DNA of 64,000 bases from Cupriavidus phytohabitans (GTDB taxonomy: Bacteria; Pseudomonadota; Gammaproteobacteria; Burkholderiales; Burkholderiaceae), in the NCBI RefSeq assembly GCF_000426345.1, contig NZ_AUFE01000010.1, positions 1 to 64,000 of the forward strand, given 5' to 3'. Both the position numbers and the translations under genes were made by a program. Under the pieces are notes generated by a model that ran no database searches, was not told where the DNA came from, and worked only from the letters and a program-made list of their open reading frames with translations. Positions 35,659 through 45,026 of this stretch are shown in pieces. Numbering within the stretch: the stretch's first letter is position 1; every line of letters starts with the position of its first letter.

Positions 35659-36783
35659 TCAGCCGCCGATATAGGACATCTCGATCTTGCGCTCGGCCCG
35701 TGCCTGGCGCACTGCCGGGTCGCCGCGCTGCTCGGAGTAGTTGTCGGTGCGCCCTTGCCACACCTGGGCGATGGCGTTCGAGATCTCCAGGTCGCTGTAG
35801 CCGCCGCGCAGCAGCGCGCGCAGGTCATAGCCCTCGGTGGCGAACAGGCACAGGTAGAGCCGGCCTTCGGTGGAGAGCCGGATGCGGCTGCAATCACCGC
35901 AGAACGCATGGGTGACGCTGGAGATCACGCCGATCTCGCCGCTGCCGTCGCGGTAGCGCCAGCGCTCGGCGGTCTCGCCGGTGTAGTTGGCCTGCACGGG
36001 TTCGAGCGGGAATTCGGCATCGATACGGCGCACGACCTCGGCCGAGGGCAGCACCTCGTCCATCTGCCAGTGGTTGCTGGCACCGACGTCCATGAACTCG
36101 ATATAGCGGACGATGATGCCGCTATGGCGGAAATGGCGCGCCATCGGCACGATTTCCTGGTCGTTGGTGCCGCGCTTGACCACCATGTTGACCTTGATCG
36201 GCGCCAGGCCGACGGCCTGCGCGGTCTCGATGCCGTGCAGCACGTCGGCGACGGCGAAGTCGACATCGTTCATGCGGCGGAAGGTGGCGTCGTCGATCGC
36301 GTCCAGGCTGACGCTGACGCGCGTCAGGCCGGCGTCGCGCAGCGAGCGCGCCTTGCGCGCCAGCAGCGAGGCATTGGTGGTCAGCGTCAGGTCGAGCGGC
36401 TTGCCAGAGACGGTCTCGATCTTTGCCAGCATCTCGACCAGGTGCTCGATGTTCTTGCGCAGCAGCGGCTCGCCGCCGGTCAGGCGGATCTTCTCGACAC
36501 CGTGCGCGACGAACAGGCGTGCGGTGCGCTCGATTTCTTCAAAGCTGAGCAGTTCCGAGTGCGGCAGGAAGGTGTAGTCCTTGTCGAACACTTCCTTCGG
36601 CATGCAGTAGACGCAGCGGAAGTTGCACCGGTCCGTCACCGAGATGCGCAGGTCATGCAACGGCCGGCCGCGGGTGTCGGCCACCAGGCCGGTGGGCGAT
36701 TCCAGCTTGCCGGGGATGCGCGGCGTCATCGAATGGTAGCGATGGTCGCGCAGGTCGAAGATCGGAATGACGGATTCAGTCAT
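35659..36783 (-). CDS. moaA: GTP 3',8-cyclase
   Basis: This is the radical SAM enzyme that starts molybdenum cofactor synthesis from GTP. The protein is 374 residues. The N-terminal cluster is bound by C53, C57 and C60 (CNFRCVYC), preceded by RISVTDR. A second cluster motif, [20 protein letters not shown], is near the C terminus. The protein ends in the conserved Gly-Gly that enters the active site. It heads the moaA-mobA-moeA run, downstream of and co-oriented with rne but separated from it by a terminator. Confidence 0.96.
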   Translation of the reverse strand: MTESVIPIFDLRDHRYHSMTPRIPGKLESPTGLVADTRGRPLHDLRISVTDRCNFRCVYCMPKEVFDKDYTFLPHSELLSFEEIERTARLFVAHGVEKIRLTGGEPLLRKNIEHLVEMLAKIETVSGKPLDLTLTTNASLLARKARSLRDAGLTRVSVSLDAIDDATFRRMNDVDFAVADVLHGIETAQAVGLAPIKVNMVVKRGTNDQEIVPMARHFRHSGIIVRYIEFMDVGASNHWQMDEVLPSAEVVRRIDAEFPLEPVQANYTGETAERWRYRDGSGEIGVISSVTHAFCGDCSRIRLSTEGRLYLCLFATEGYDLRALLRGGYSDLEISNAIAQVWQGRTDNYSEQRGDPAVRQARAERKIEMSYIGG

Positions 36784-36926
36784 GGCCTGTGGGTGGGCGC
36801 TGCTCCGGCGAGCGGCCTGCTAGGCCAGGCCGGGGAACTCAGGGAGCCCTACGCATTTGCTGCCATTCTAGCCGAGTGGGCGCCCGGGGAGCCGCATTCC
36901 CGCGAATCGCGGGGATTTGCGTGCAT

Positions 36927-36970
36927 GAAAAAAGGGACAGCCGAGGCTGTCCCTCGGGCTGTCCCTTCTC
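36927..36970 (-). terminator. Terminator after rne with overlapping alternative stems
   Basis: GGGACAGC (36934-36941) pairs with GCTGTCCC (36946-36953), with six Ts following on the minus strand. A second GGGCTGTCCC (36956-36965) could replace the 3' arm, so two mutually exclusive hairpins are possible. Confidence 0.82.
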
Positions 36971-37007
36971 CAGCGGCGTGGGTGCCGGCGACGGCACCCG
37001 GGCAGGC

Positions 37008-40000
37008 TTACTGCTGCGACGCCATTTCCACCTCGCGGCCGCGGGTCTCGACCAGGATCATCGGCCCCTGGGGCAGCGGCGGCAGCGGCTTGCGCTCGCG
37101 CGGCACGCGCGGTGCCTGCACGATGCGGGCAGCGGCTTCCTGGGCGGAGCGCAGCTTGTCGGCATCGGTATGGACCCATTGCAAGCCGGCGCCGACGAGC
37201 ATCGGCTCGAGGCTTTCCATTGCCACCGGCGCAGCAGCGGGGGTAGCGGGAGCTGCCGGTGCGGCCTGGGTCACCTGGGCGACCTGGGCCGGCGCGGCGG
37301 CCGGTTCCGCGGCGGGCGCGGGCACGGCAGGGGCGGGTTCCACGGCTGCGGCCAAGACCGGCTCGGCCACGGCTTCGGCGGCGATCGCCTCAGTCAGCGC
37401 TGCGGCGGATTCCGCCTGCACGGCCACGGCGGCCGGGACGGGTTCGGCCGCGGGTGCGGCTACCGGTGCCGGTTCGGCGGCGGGGGCAGGTGTCACGGCT
37501 TCCGGCACGGCGATACGGATCGCTTCGACGCTTTCCGCGGCGGCTGCCGCGACCACTGCCTGCGGCGCCGGTTCTGCTTGCGGGGCGGCCTGGCTGGTCA
37601 CCGGGGCGATGCCTTCGGTGGCTTCGGCAGCGCCTTCCAGAGCGGCTTCGCCTTCACCTTGCATGCCCTGGCCGGCCTCGTCGCGCTCACGGCGATAGCG
37701 GTTGCGGCCACGGCGGTTACGGCGGCGGCGCTCTTCGCCTTCGGCGGTTTCGGCGAATCCTTCGGCACCTTCCGTCAGTTCGGCGCGCACGGCCGGCACT
37801 TCGTCTGCGGCGGCTTGCGGCAGCACGCCCAGCGCCTGGGCGGCGGCTACGGCTTCCGGCTGCGGCGCTTCGCCGGCCTCGGCTTCACGCAGGTCGCTGC
37901 GTTCGCGCTGGCGATCGCGCTGGCGCTCGCGGCGTTCCTGGCCGCGTTCGCGGCGGCCTTCCTGGCGGGCTTCGGCGCGCTCACCCTGGGCACGTTCACC
38001 CTGGGCGGCTTCAGCCTGGCGGGCGACGGCCGGAGTGGCCTGGCCGTCCTGCTGGCGCGGCTGGCGGCCCTGGCGCTCGCCACGGCCTTCGCGTTGTTCG
38101 CCGCGCTCGCCTTGCTGGCGCTCGGCACGCTCACCACGCTCTGCACGCTGACCGCGAGGCTGGCGGTCGCCGCGTTCCTGACGCTCGCCACGCTCACCGC
38201 GCTCGGCGCGTTCGGTACGCTCGCCACGCTGGCCACGGCCTTCGCCGCGCTGGCCGCGCTCGCGGCGGCCTTCGCCACCGCGGCTTTCGGCGGCCGCCAC
38301 CGGCTTGGCCGGCTCAACCACCGGCGCAGGCGCCGGACGCGCGCCAAACAGGCCCTTCAGCCAGGCGATAAAACCGCCGGCTTCCACCGGCTTGGTGGCA
38401 GGGACGGGCGGAGCGGCCGGGGCAGCTTCCGGACGCGGAGCGCGCTCCGGACGCGGCACGGAGACCGGAGCCGGCTGTTCCGGAGTGATGCCCTTGACCG
38501 CCGCTTCCTGACGCGGCTTGGCTTCTTCCTTGCGGCGGCTGCTGTAGCTGGTGTCAGCTTCCAGTTCCTTGGCGGCAGCCTCGGCCATCTTGTAGCTGGC
38601 GGTGCTGTCTTCCAGGCGCGGGTCGTCGTGGCGCAGGCGCTCCAGCTTGTAGTGCGGCGTTTCCAGGTGCTTGTTCGGGATCAGCAGCACGTTGACCTTG
38701 AAGCGCAGCTCGATCAGGTTGATTTCCTGGCGCTTCTCGTTCAGCAGGAAGGCGGCGACCTCCACCGGTACCTGGCAGTGGATGGCGGCGGTGTTTTCCT
38801 TCATCGCCTCTTCCTGGATGATGCGCAGCACTTGCAGGGCGGACGATTCGGTATCGCGGATATGACCCGTGCCGTTGCAGCGCGGGCAAGTGATGTGCGA
38901 GCCCTCCGACAGCGACGGACGCAGGCGCTGGCGCGACAGCTCCATCAGGCCGAAGCGGCTGATCTTGCCCATCTGCACACGGGCGCGGTCATGGCGCAGC
39001 GCGTCCTTCAGGCGCGTTTCCACGTCCTTCTGGGCCTTGCCCGATTCCATGTCGATGAAGTCGATCACGATCAGGCCGCCCAAGTCGCGCAGGCGCAGCT
39101 GGCGGGCGATCTCGTCGGCGGCTTCAAGGTTGGTGCGCAGCGCGGTTTCCTCGATGTCTGCGCCCTTGGTAGCGCGGGCCGAGTTCACGTCCACGGAGAC
39201 CAGCGCCTCGGTGTGGTCGATCACGATGGCGCCGCCGGAGGGCAGCATCACCATGCGCGAGTAGGCCGACTCGATCTGGTGTTCGATCTGGAAACGCGAG
39301 AAGAGGGGCACGTCGTCCCGGTACTTCTTCACGCGGTTCATGTTGTCAGGCATCACCACGCTCATGAAAGCGCGGGCCTGTTCGTAGATCTCGTCGGTAT
39401 CGATCAGGATCTCGCCGATATCCGGCTGGAAGTAGTCGCGGATGGCGCGGATCACCAGGCTCGATTCCAGGTAGATCAGCAGCGGGGCCTTGTTGTCGCC
39501 GGCGGCGCCGTCGATGGCCTTCCACAGTTGCAGCAGGTAGTTCAGGTCCCACTGCAGTTCCTCGGCCGAGCGGCCGATGCCCGCGGTACGGGCGATGATG
39601 CTCATGCCTTCAGGCACGGTCAGCTGCGACATGGTTTCGCGCAGCTCCTGGCGGTCCTCGCCCTCGATGCGGCGGGACACGCCGCCGCCGCGCGGGTTGT
39701 TCGGCATCAGCACCAGGTAGCGGCCGGCCAGCGAAATGAAGGTGGTCAGGGCCGCGCCCTTGTTGCCTCGCTCTTCCTTCTCGACCTGGACGATCAGTTC
39801 CTGGCCTTCATGCAGGGCATCCTGGATACGCGCGTTGCGCACGTCGATGCCTTCCTTGAAGAAGGCTCGGGCCACTTCCTTGAACGGCAGGAAGCCGTGG
39901 CGTTCTTCGCCGTAGTTGACGAAGCAGGCTTCCAGCGAGGGTTCGATACGGGTGATGACACCCTTGTAGATGTTGCCCTTGCGCTGTTCGCGCCCGGCAG

Positions 40001-40091
40001 TCTCGATGTCGATATCGATCAGTTTCTGACCGTCGACGATGGCGACGCGCAATTCCTCCTGTTGCGTCGCGTTGAACAGCATGCGTTTCAT
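37008..40091 (-). CDS. rne: Ribonuclease E
   Basis: This is the 1027-residue endoribonuclease that begins mRNA decay and processes rRNA and tRNA precursors. The catalytic half shows the S1 domain (about 37-118), the DNase I-like domain with metal-binding D301 (VSVDVNSAR) and D344 ([10 protein letters not shown]), and the zinc link C402/C405 (CPRCNGTG). From about residue 530 on, the protein is disordered: an Arg/Gly/Glu-rich block ([10 protein letters not shown] style) and then an Ala/Pro/Glu-rich tail. In relatives this half scaffolds the degradosome. The ATG at 40091 has GTGAGG upstream. Confidence 0.96.
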   Translation of the reverse strand: MKRMLFNATQQEELRVAIVDGQKLIDIDIETAGREQRKGNIYKGVITRIEPSLEACFVNYGEERHGFLPFKEVARAFFKEGIDVRNARIQDALHEGQELIVQVEKEERGNKGAALTTFISLAGRYLVLMPNNPRGGGVSRRIEGEDRQELRETMSQLTVPEGMSIIARTAGIGRSAEELQWDLNYLLQLWKAIDGAAGDNKAPLLIYLESSLVIRAIRDYFQPDIGEILIDTDEIYEQARAFMSVVMPDNMNRVKKYRDDVPLFSRFQIEHQIESAYSRMVMLPSGGAIVIDHTEALVSVDVNSARATKGADIEETALRTNLEAADEIARQLRLRDLGGLIVIDFIDMESGKAQKDVETRLKDALRHDRARVQMGKISRFGLMELSRQRLRPSLSEGSHITCPRCNGTGHIRDTESSALQVLRIIQEEAMKENTAAIHCQVPVEVAAFLLNEKRQEINLIELRFKVNVLLIPNKHLETPHYKLERLRHDDPRLEDSTASYKMAEAAAKELEADTSYSSRRKEEAKPRQEAAVKGITPEQPAPVSVPRPERAPRPEAAPAAPPVPATKPVEAGGFIAWLKGLFGARPAPAPVVEPAKPVAAAESRGGEGRRERGQRGEGRGQRGERTERAERGERGERQERGDRQPRGQRAERGERAERQQGERGEQREGRGERQGRQPRQQDGQATPAVARQAEAAQGERAQGERAEARQEGRRERGQERRERQRDRQRERSDLREAEAGEAPQPEAVAAAQALGVLPQAAADEVPAVRAELTEGAEGFAETAEGEERRRRNRRGRNRYRRERDEAGQGMQGEGEAALEGAAEATEGIAPVTSQAAPQAEPAPQAVVAAAAAESVEAIRIAVPEAVTPAPAAEPAPVAAPAAEPVPAAVAVQAESAAALTEAIAAEAVAEPVLAAAVEPAPAVPAPAAEPAAAPAQVAQVTQAAPAAPATPAAAPVAMESLEPMLVGAGLQWVHTDADKLRSAQEAAARIVQAPRVPRERKPLPPLPQGPMILVETRGREVEMASQQ
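37880..38290 (-). repeat. Low-complexity Arg-Gly-Glu coding repeat inside rne
   Basis: The DNA here is made of degenerate short units encoding R-G-E-R-x-E-R type residues, for example [16 protein letters not shown]. It is a coding repeat in the RNase E arginine-rich region, which in the family binds RNA. The regular spacing is prone to slippage and to length variation between strains. Confidence 0.7.
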
Positions 40092-40887
40092 CGCAATACC
40101 TCACTCCAGAGCCGCGGTTGCACCGTCTTGGCGGTGTCCGCGGCGATCCATGGAGCACGCGAGGGAGCGAGCGAAGGCGCGAGAATTGCCGGAAAGCGCC
40201 GTTTCGCGCAAAGGCGAGCGGCTGGGCGCGGGTGAAAGAGAGGCGATGACGTCGGGGTAACGTCCGTGGGGCGGGAGAGTACGCCGGCGGCTGCTCTGGC
40301 AGACACTGGCGCGTTCCCGTTCCGGAGGCGATGCTGGACGCCAGCGCAACTGGCGCCGGCGGCATCGCGGCCGGGCCGCGGAAGGCCTAGACGCGTCAAA
40401 GAGCAAATTTTTCGGACACGGCAAGGCTGCCAATGCTGCCTGACATCTCCTGGCGGGCGCACCTACTACTTCTTGGAGTTCTGCGACCGGGCGCCGGTAT
40501 TTCCAGTCAGGCGGCAGGCGGGCCTGCCGGCCGGCACCGTTTCCCGGTGCAGGCGGGACTTCTCTCACCGAAGCGGATGCCTACGGGGCATCCACTCTTG
40601 AATTCTGTTTTACCTGAACACTCTGTTCCCACGTCATCGCCTGCTGCGCCGAAGCCTCCTTTGGGCGACTTCCTGCGTGCCGGCGATATCGTGCGTGCTG
40701 CTTTTACTGCCATTTGGCCGTCTGGCGTCCGCGCGGATCACGCAATGAAGCGGCGCAGGGCGGAAGACGGTCCGGGTTGGCGGCGACCCCAAGTGTAGAA
40801 TGCGGTCAATCCAAGATTAATCACGGGATTGATCGCTTACACAGGTCTTGCGCTGCCGGCCCCGGCCGGAACAGCGAGGAAATTATA
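40092..40887. other. Long divergent region between rne and rluC
   Basis: About 800 bases without a convincing gene. Open frames cross it, but none has a good ribosome binding site or a family match. Hairpins are visible at 40513-40528 (GGCAGG/CCTGCC) and 40575-40593 (GGATGCC/GGCATCC). A TAGAAT (40796-40801) may be an rluC -10. In E. coli the rne message has a long structured 5' region through which RNase E controls its own mRNA; the length here would allow the same, but this is inference. Confidence 0.5.
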
Positions 40888-40893
40888 TTGAAA

Positions 40894-41898
40894 ATGAATG
40901 AGTTACGCCATCAAATTGAAAAGCCTGCCGATGTAGCGCCGGCAAGCCCGCAGGTGGCGTATGTCACGATCGACGAGGGCTCCGAAGGTCAGCGCATCGA
41001 CAACTTCCTGCTGAAGGTGGCCAAGGGCGTACCCAAGAGCCATATCTACCGGGTGCTGCGGTCGGGTGAAGTGCGCGTCAACAAGGGGCGCATCGATGCC
41101 ACTTATCGCCTGCAATCTGGCGACGTGGTGCGAATTCCCCCGATGCGAGTGGCGTCTTCGGCTCAATCCGCCGGGGCGCAGCCGGTGCCAGCCAGCGAAT
41201 TTCCCGTGCTGTTCGAGGATGCGCAGCTGCTGGTGGTGAACAAGCCCGCCGGCGTGGCGGTCCATGGCGGCTCGGGCGTTGCCTTCGGCGTGATCGAGCA
41301 GTTGCGCCAGGCGCGGCCCCAGGCCAAGTTCCTCGAGCTGGTGCATAGGCTCGACCGTGAGACCTCGGGCATCCTGGTGTTGGCCAAGAAGCGCTCGGCC
41401 CTGGTCCACCTGCATGAGCAGATCCGCGGCAACAGCATGGACAAGCGGTATTTCGCCTGCGTGGCCGGCGAGTTCCCGAATAACCGGCAGCATGTGAAGC
41501 TGCCTCTATATAAGTACACCACGCCCGACGGCGAGCGACGCGTGCGGGTACAGGCCGACGGGCTGGCGTCGCACACGGTATTCAACCGGATCGAGGCGTT
41601 TCCCGGCTTTACCTTGCTGGAGGCCGAGCTGAAGACCGGTCGTACGCACCAGATCCGCGTCCACCTGGCGCATTCGGGATTCCCGATCGTTGGCGACGAG
41701 AAGTACGGCGATTTCCCCCTGAACAAGTCGCTGGCGCGTTCCGCTGCGAATCCCGGCATCAAGCGCATGTTCCTGCACGCCCACCGGCTGGTGTTCATCC
41801 ACCCGGCGACGGGCGCGCCGCTGGCCGTCGAGGCACCGTTGCCAGACGAATGCGTCGGATTCCTGCAACAATTGCGACAGCTGCGCGCCCCGGAGTAG
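40894..41898 (+). CDS. rluC: 23S rRNA pseudouridine synthase (RluC family)
   Basis: It makes pseudouridines in 23S rRNA (955, 2504 and 2580 in E. coli). The protein is 334 residues. An S4 RNA-binding domain lies at about residues 30-85. The catalytic aspartate is D154 in HRLDRETSGILVLAKK, and the C-terminal block TGRTHQIRVHLAHSGFPIVGD is present. The start could also be TTG 40888 (two codons earlier), which is better spaced from GAGGA at 40876-40880. It is divergent from rne, a conserved arrangement in proteobacteria. Confidence 0.94.
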   Translation: MNELRHQIEKPADVAPASPQVAYVTIDEGSEGQRIDNFLLKVAKGVPKSHIYRVLRSGEVRVNKGRIDATYRLQSGDVVRIPPMRVASSAQSAGAQPVPASEFPVLFEDAQLLVVNKPAGVAVHGGSGVAFGVIEQLRQARPQAKFLELVHRLDRETSGILVLAKKRSALVHLHEQIRGNSMDKRYFACVAGEFPNNRQHVKLPLYKYTTPDGERRVRVQADGLASHTVFNRIEAFPGFTLLEAELKTGRTHQIRVHLAHSGFPIVGDEKYGDFPLNKSLARSAANPGIKRMFLHAHRLVFIHPATGAPLAVEAPLPDECVGFLQQLRQLRAPE

Positions 41899-41928
41899 GG
41901 CCGCGCGATCAACGCCACAAGGACAACC

Positions 41929-42588
41929 ATGGCCAGGCAACAATTTGACCTGATCGTTTTCGACTGGGACGGGACGCTGATGGACTCGACCCCGACCATC
42001 GCCAAGTGCATCCAGCTCGCCAGCCGCGACCTGGGCCTGCCCGTGCCGGACGACAGCGCGGCCAGCCATGTGATCGGGCTTGGGCTGAAGGATGCATTGT
42101 CGTACGCAGTGCCGACGCTGGACCCGGTCGACTATCCGCGCCTGGCTGAGCGCTACCGCTACCATTTCCTGACCCGCGACGCCGATCTGGTGCTGTTCGA
42201 CGGCGTGCGCGAGATGCTGGAAACGCTACGCGGCGAACACTATTTCCTCGGCGTTGCCACCGGCAAGACCCGTGTCGGCCTGCAGCGCGCGCTGGCCGCC
42301 AGCGGCCTGACGCGGCTCTTCGACGCTACCCGCTGTGCCGACGAAACCTTTTCCAAGCCGCATCCGGCCATGCTGCAGGAACTGACCCGCGAGCTGGGGC
42401 AGGACATGGCGCGCACCGTCATGGTGGGCGACACCACCCATGACCTGCAGATGGCGGTCAATGCCGGCGCCGCGGGCATTGGCGTATGCTATGGCGCACA
42501 TCCAGGCGACTCGCTGCGGGCGATGGCGCCGGTACATTGCGCCACCTCGATCGCCGACCTGACCGACTGGTTGCTGGTCCATGCCTGA
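41929..42588 (+). CDS. HAD-family phosphatase (phosphoglycolate phosphatase-like)
   Basis: This is a 219-residue HAD hydrolase. Motif I is FDWDGTLMDS, motif II is the Thr in GVATGKT, motif III is the Lys in FSKPHP, and motif IV is MVGDTTHDLQMA. A helical cap lies between motifs I and II. It resembles phosphoglycolate phosphatase, but the substrate is not determined by sequence. Position after rluC is conserved in proteobacteria. It overlaps the Rieske gene by eight bases, so the two are probably coupled. Confidence 0.9.
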   Translation: MARQQFDLIVFDWDGTLMDSTPTIAKCIQLASRDLGLPVPDDSAASHVIGLGLKDALSYAVPTLDPVDYPRLAERYRYHFLTRDADLVLFDGVREMLETLRGEHYFLGVATGKTRVGLQRALAASGLTRLFDATRCADETFSKPHPAMLQELTRELGQDMARTVMVGDTTHDLQMAVNAGAAGIGVCYGAHPGDSLRAMAPVHCATSIADLTDWLLVHA

Positions 42589-42979
42589 GAACGCGGCCGG
42601 CCAGGGCGCGGTGCGGCTGTGCGCCGCGGCAGACCTGGAAGAGGGCGGCCTTGGGGTGCGCTTCTCTGTGGTGCTGGACAGCCGCGAGATCGGCGCCTTC
42701 GTGGTGCGCTTCGACGGTGCTGCGCATGCCTACCTGAACCAGTGCGCGCATGTACCGATGGAGCTCGACTGGCAGGAGGGGCGGTTCTTCGACAGCTCGG
42801 GCCTATACTTGATGTGCGCCACACATGGCGCGGTTTATGCGCCGGATAGCGGCGAGTGCGTCGGCGGTCCCTGCCGCGGCGCGGCGCTGGCCAAACTGCG
42901 TATCGAAGAGCGCGATGGCCAGGTCTTCTGGTTCCCTGAAGGTCCGTACCGGGCCGCCGCGCAAGCGAACGGCACCTGA
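42581..42979 (+). CDS. Rieske [2Fe-2S] domain protein
   Basis: This is a 132-residue stand-alone Rieske protein. The cluster ligands are C55 and H57 (QCAHVP) and C79 and H82 (MCATHGA). The spacing between the two pairs is slightly long because of the DWQEGRFFDSSG insert. It has no signal peptide or membrane span, so it is cytoplasmic and unlike the respiratory Rieske proteins. Small proteins of this type act as electron carriers, but the partner is not shown here. It is translationally coupled to the phosphatase upstream. Confidence 0.9.
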   Translation: MPENAAGQGAVRLCAAADLEEGGLGVRFSVVLDSREIGAFVVRFDGAAHAYLNQCAHVPMELDWQEGRFFDSSGLYLMCATHGAVYAPDSGECVGGPCRGAALAKLRIEERDGQVFWFPEGPYRAAAQANGT

Positions 42980-42982
42980 ATG

Positions 42983-43012
42983 ACGGGCGGCCTGGCCGCC
43001 CGTTCTGTTTTC
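42983..43012 (+). terminator. Terminator after the Rieske gene
   Basis: ACGGGCGG (42983-42990) pairs with CCGCCCGT (42996-43003) over a five-base loop, followed by TCTGTTTTC. Confidence 0.75.
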
Positions 43013-43034
43013 AAGTTTTCCACGAGCGAGTTGC

Positions 43035-44210
43035 ATGACAGAAGAACAGAAGCCGCCAATTGGTCAACCGGAAGCATCGGGCGAATCGCGTGAACCTGGG
43101 CAGGACGATACAAAACAACCCGAGTCCGAACGCCTCGTCACCGCGAAGCAAGCCGACTATCCGCTGGAAAACGAACTGCGCGCAGGCGACGCTGCGGCCC
43201 AGCGCGAGCAGCGCGAACGCAAGGCCCGCATGGCTGGGGGTGCCGGAGCGGCCGGCAACGGTCCGGTGGGCGCCGCGGGCTGGGAGCGCGATGTCCTGGA
43301 AAAGGTGCTGACGGCATCACTGCGCGAGCAGCGCGCCGCACGCCGCTGGCGCATCTTCTTCCGTTTCGTCGGACTGGGCCTGCTGGCGCTGATCTTCGTC
43401 GCGCTGTTCGATTTCAAGGGCGACGGCATCAACACGTCCGGCCGCCATACCGCGATGGTCACGCTGGAGGGCGAGATCGCTGCCGGTACGCCGGCCGGCG
43501 CCGAGTCGATCAATGCCTCGCTGCAGGCGGCATTTGCCGACGCCAACGCCGCCGGCGTGATCCTCAAGATCAACTCCCCGGGCGGCTCGCCGGTGCAGGC
43601 CGGCATCATCAACGACGAGATCCAGCGGTTGCGCGGGCTCTATCCGTCCAAGCCGTTCTATGTTGTGATCGAGGAAATCTGTGCCTCGGGTGGCTATTAC
43701 GTCGCCGCGGCGGCCGACAAGATCTATGTCGACAAGGCCAGCATCGTCGGCTCGATCGGCGTGCTGATGGACGGCTTCGGCTTTACCGGCCTGATGGACA
43801 AGCTCGGCGTGGAGCGCCGGCTGTACACCTCGGGCGCGAACAAGGGCATGCTCGACCCGTTCTCGCCGCAGGTGCCGAGGCAGAAGGCCTACGCCGAGGC
43901 GATGCTCAAGGAAATCCACGAGCAGTTCATCGACGTGGTGAAGGAAGGCCGGGGCGACCGGCTCAAGGACGATCCGGACCTGTTCTCCGGGCTGTTCTGG
44001 TCGGGCGAGCGCAGCATCGAACTGGGCCTGGCCGACGCGCTGGGAACCTCTGATTCCGTCGCGCGCGACGTACTCAAGGCCGAGGATATCGTCGACTACA
44101 CGGTCAAGGAAAACATCGCCGAGCGCGTGGCCAAGCGCTTCGGCGCTGCGGTCGGCACCGCGGCAATGAAGACCATGCTGTGGAGCACGCGCCTGCAGGG
44201 CATGCACTGA
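43035..44210 (+). CDS. S49-family signal peptide peptidase (SppA-like)
   Basis: This is a 391-residue membrane protease that degrades cleaved signal peptides and some membrane proteins. A long hydrophilic N-terminal region (about 105 residues) precedes a single membrane span at 107-126. The protease domain has the nucleophile S218 in ICASGGYYVA and the general-base lysine K270 in SGANKGMLDPF, the arrangement of the short, single-domain SppA type rather than the 67-kDa E. coli form. ATG 43035 starts the conserved frame shortly after the Rieske terminator. Confidence 0.92.
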   Translation: MTEEQKPPIGQPEASGESREPGQDDTKQPESERLVTAKQADYPLENELRAGDAAAQREQRERKARMAGGAGAAGNGPVGAAGWERDVLEKVLTASLREQRAARRWRIFFRFVGLGLLALIFVALFDFKGDGINTSGRHTAMVTLEGEIAAGTPAGAESINASLQAAFADANAAGVILKINSPGGSPVQAGIINDEIQRLRGLYPSKPFYVVIEEICASGGYYVAAAADKIYVDKASIVGSIGVLMDGFGFTGLMDKLGVERRLYTSGANKGMLDPFSPQVPRQKAYAEAMLKEIHEQFIDVVKEGRGDRLKDDPDLFSGLFWSGERSIELGLADALGTSDSVARDVLKAEDIVDYTVKENIAERVAKRFGAAVGTAAMKTMLWSTRLQGMH

Positions 44211-44240
44211 GGCAGGTGGCGCGCTTCGGCAGATGAAAAC

Positions 44241-44263
44241 GGGGCGCGCTTGCGCCCCTTTCT
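44241..44263. terminator. Terminator between convergent genes
   Basis: GGGGCGC (44241-44247) pairs with GCGCCCC (44252-44258) across GCTT, followed by TTTCT. On the other strand AAAA follows less cleanly. It separates the peptidase gene from the convergent methylase. Confidence 0.75.
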
Positions 44264-44278
44264 ATACGGCTGGCGTGT

Positions 44279-45010
44279 TCAGGCTGCCAGCAGCGAAAAG
44301 ATCGCCGGCCGCTTTTGCAGCGCGATCTTGTCCGGGCGCCACGCCGACAGCGGCAGCGTGACGATGGTTTCGGTCGGCAGCGTCAGGTCCACCGCCACCG
44401 ACAGCAGCGTGGTGCCGGCGCAATGCTGGCGCATTGCTTCTAGCAGCGCCAGGTTGCGGTACGGCGTTTCGATAAACACCTGCGTCTGGCTGGCCTTGCG
44501 CGAACGCTGCTCCAGTTCGCGCAGCCGCTGCGCACGGTCGCCGGCATCGACCGGCAGGTAGCCGTTGAACGCAAAGCTCTGGCCATTCAGGCCCGAGCCC
44601 ATCACCGCCAGCAGGATCGAGCTGGGCCCCACCAGCGGCCGCACCCGGATGCCGCGCGCATGCGCCAGCCGTACCAGCTCGGCGCCGGGATCCGCCACCG
44701 CCGGCACGCCGGCTTCGGACAGCAGGCCGCCGTCGCGGCCGGCCTGGATCGGCGCGAGCAGTTCGGCCAGCGCGTCGGCGCGGGTGTTGACGTTCAGCTC
44801 GCGGATCTCGATCTGCTGGATCGGGCGCGCCAGCGGCGTGCTTTCGCCCAGCTTCTTCAGGAAGGCGCGGGCGGTCTTGGCGTTCTCGGCGACCAGGTAG
44901 TCGAGCCCGGCTGCGATCTGCTGCACGCCGGCGGGAATGACTTCCGCCAGCGGATCGGCTTCGTCGCGCTTGCCGAGGGTATTGGGAATCAGGAAAAGAT
45001 TGCCGCTCAT
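44279..45010 (-). CDS. RsmI-like SAM-dependent methyltransferase (tetrapyrrole methylase family)
   Basis: This is a 243-residue member of the tetrapyrrole methylase fold, closest to RsmI, the 16S rRNA C1402 ribose methylase. It keeps GLLSEAGVPAVADPGAELVRLAHARGIRV and the GPSSILLAVMGSGL block. It is shorter than classical RsmI (about 280-300) and has the divergent N terminus MSGNLFLIPNTLG in place of the usual GxLYVVATPIGNLGD. I therefore treat it as a paralogue with unknown target. It lies 16 bases after maf, in the same orientation. Confidence 0.85.
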   Translation of the reverse strand: MSGNLFLIPNTLGKRDEADPLAEVIPAGVQQIAAGLDYLVAENAKTARAFLKKLGESTPLARPIQQIEIRELNVNTRADALAELLAPIQAGRDGGLLSEAGVPAVADPGAELVRLAHARGIRVRPLVGPSSILLAVMGSGLNGQSFAFNGYLPVDAGDRAQRLRELEQRSRKASQTQVFIETPYRNLALLEAMRQHCAGTTLLSVAVDLTLPTETIVTLPLSAWRPDKIALQKRPAIFSLLAA

Positions 45011-45026
45011 GGTTGAGTCCGGTGGG

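Noticed and set aside
37880..38290. CRISPR-like repetitive DNA
   Set aside because: The periodicity comes from Arg-Gly-Glu codons inside rne. There are no constant repeats with unique spacers and no cas genes.
35053..40235. Long plus-strand open frames opposite mobA, moaA and rne
   Set aside because: They mirror recognised minus-strand genes; the predicted proteins are His/Arg/Gly-rich shadows without domains.
44241..44263. Small RNA gene between convergent genes
   Set aside because: The only structure is a plain terminator hairpin, with no room for a promoter.
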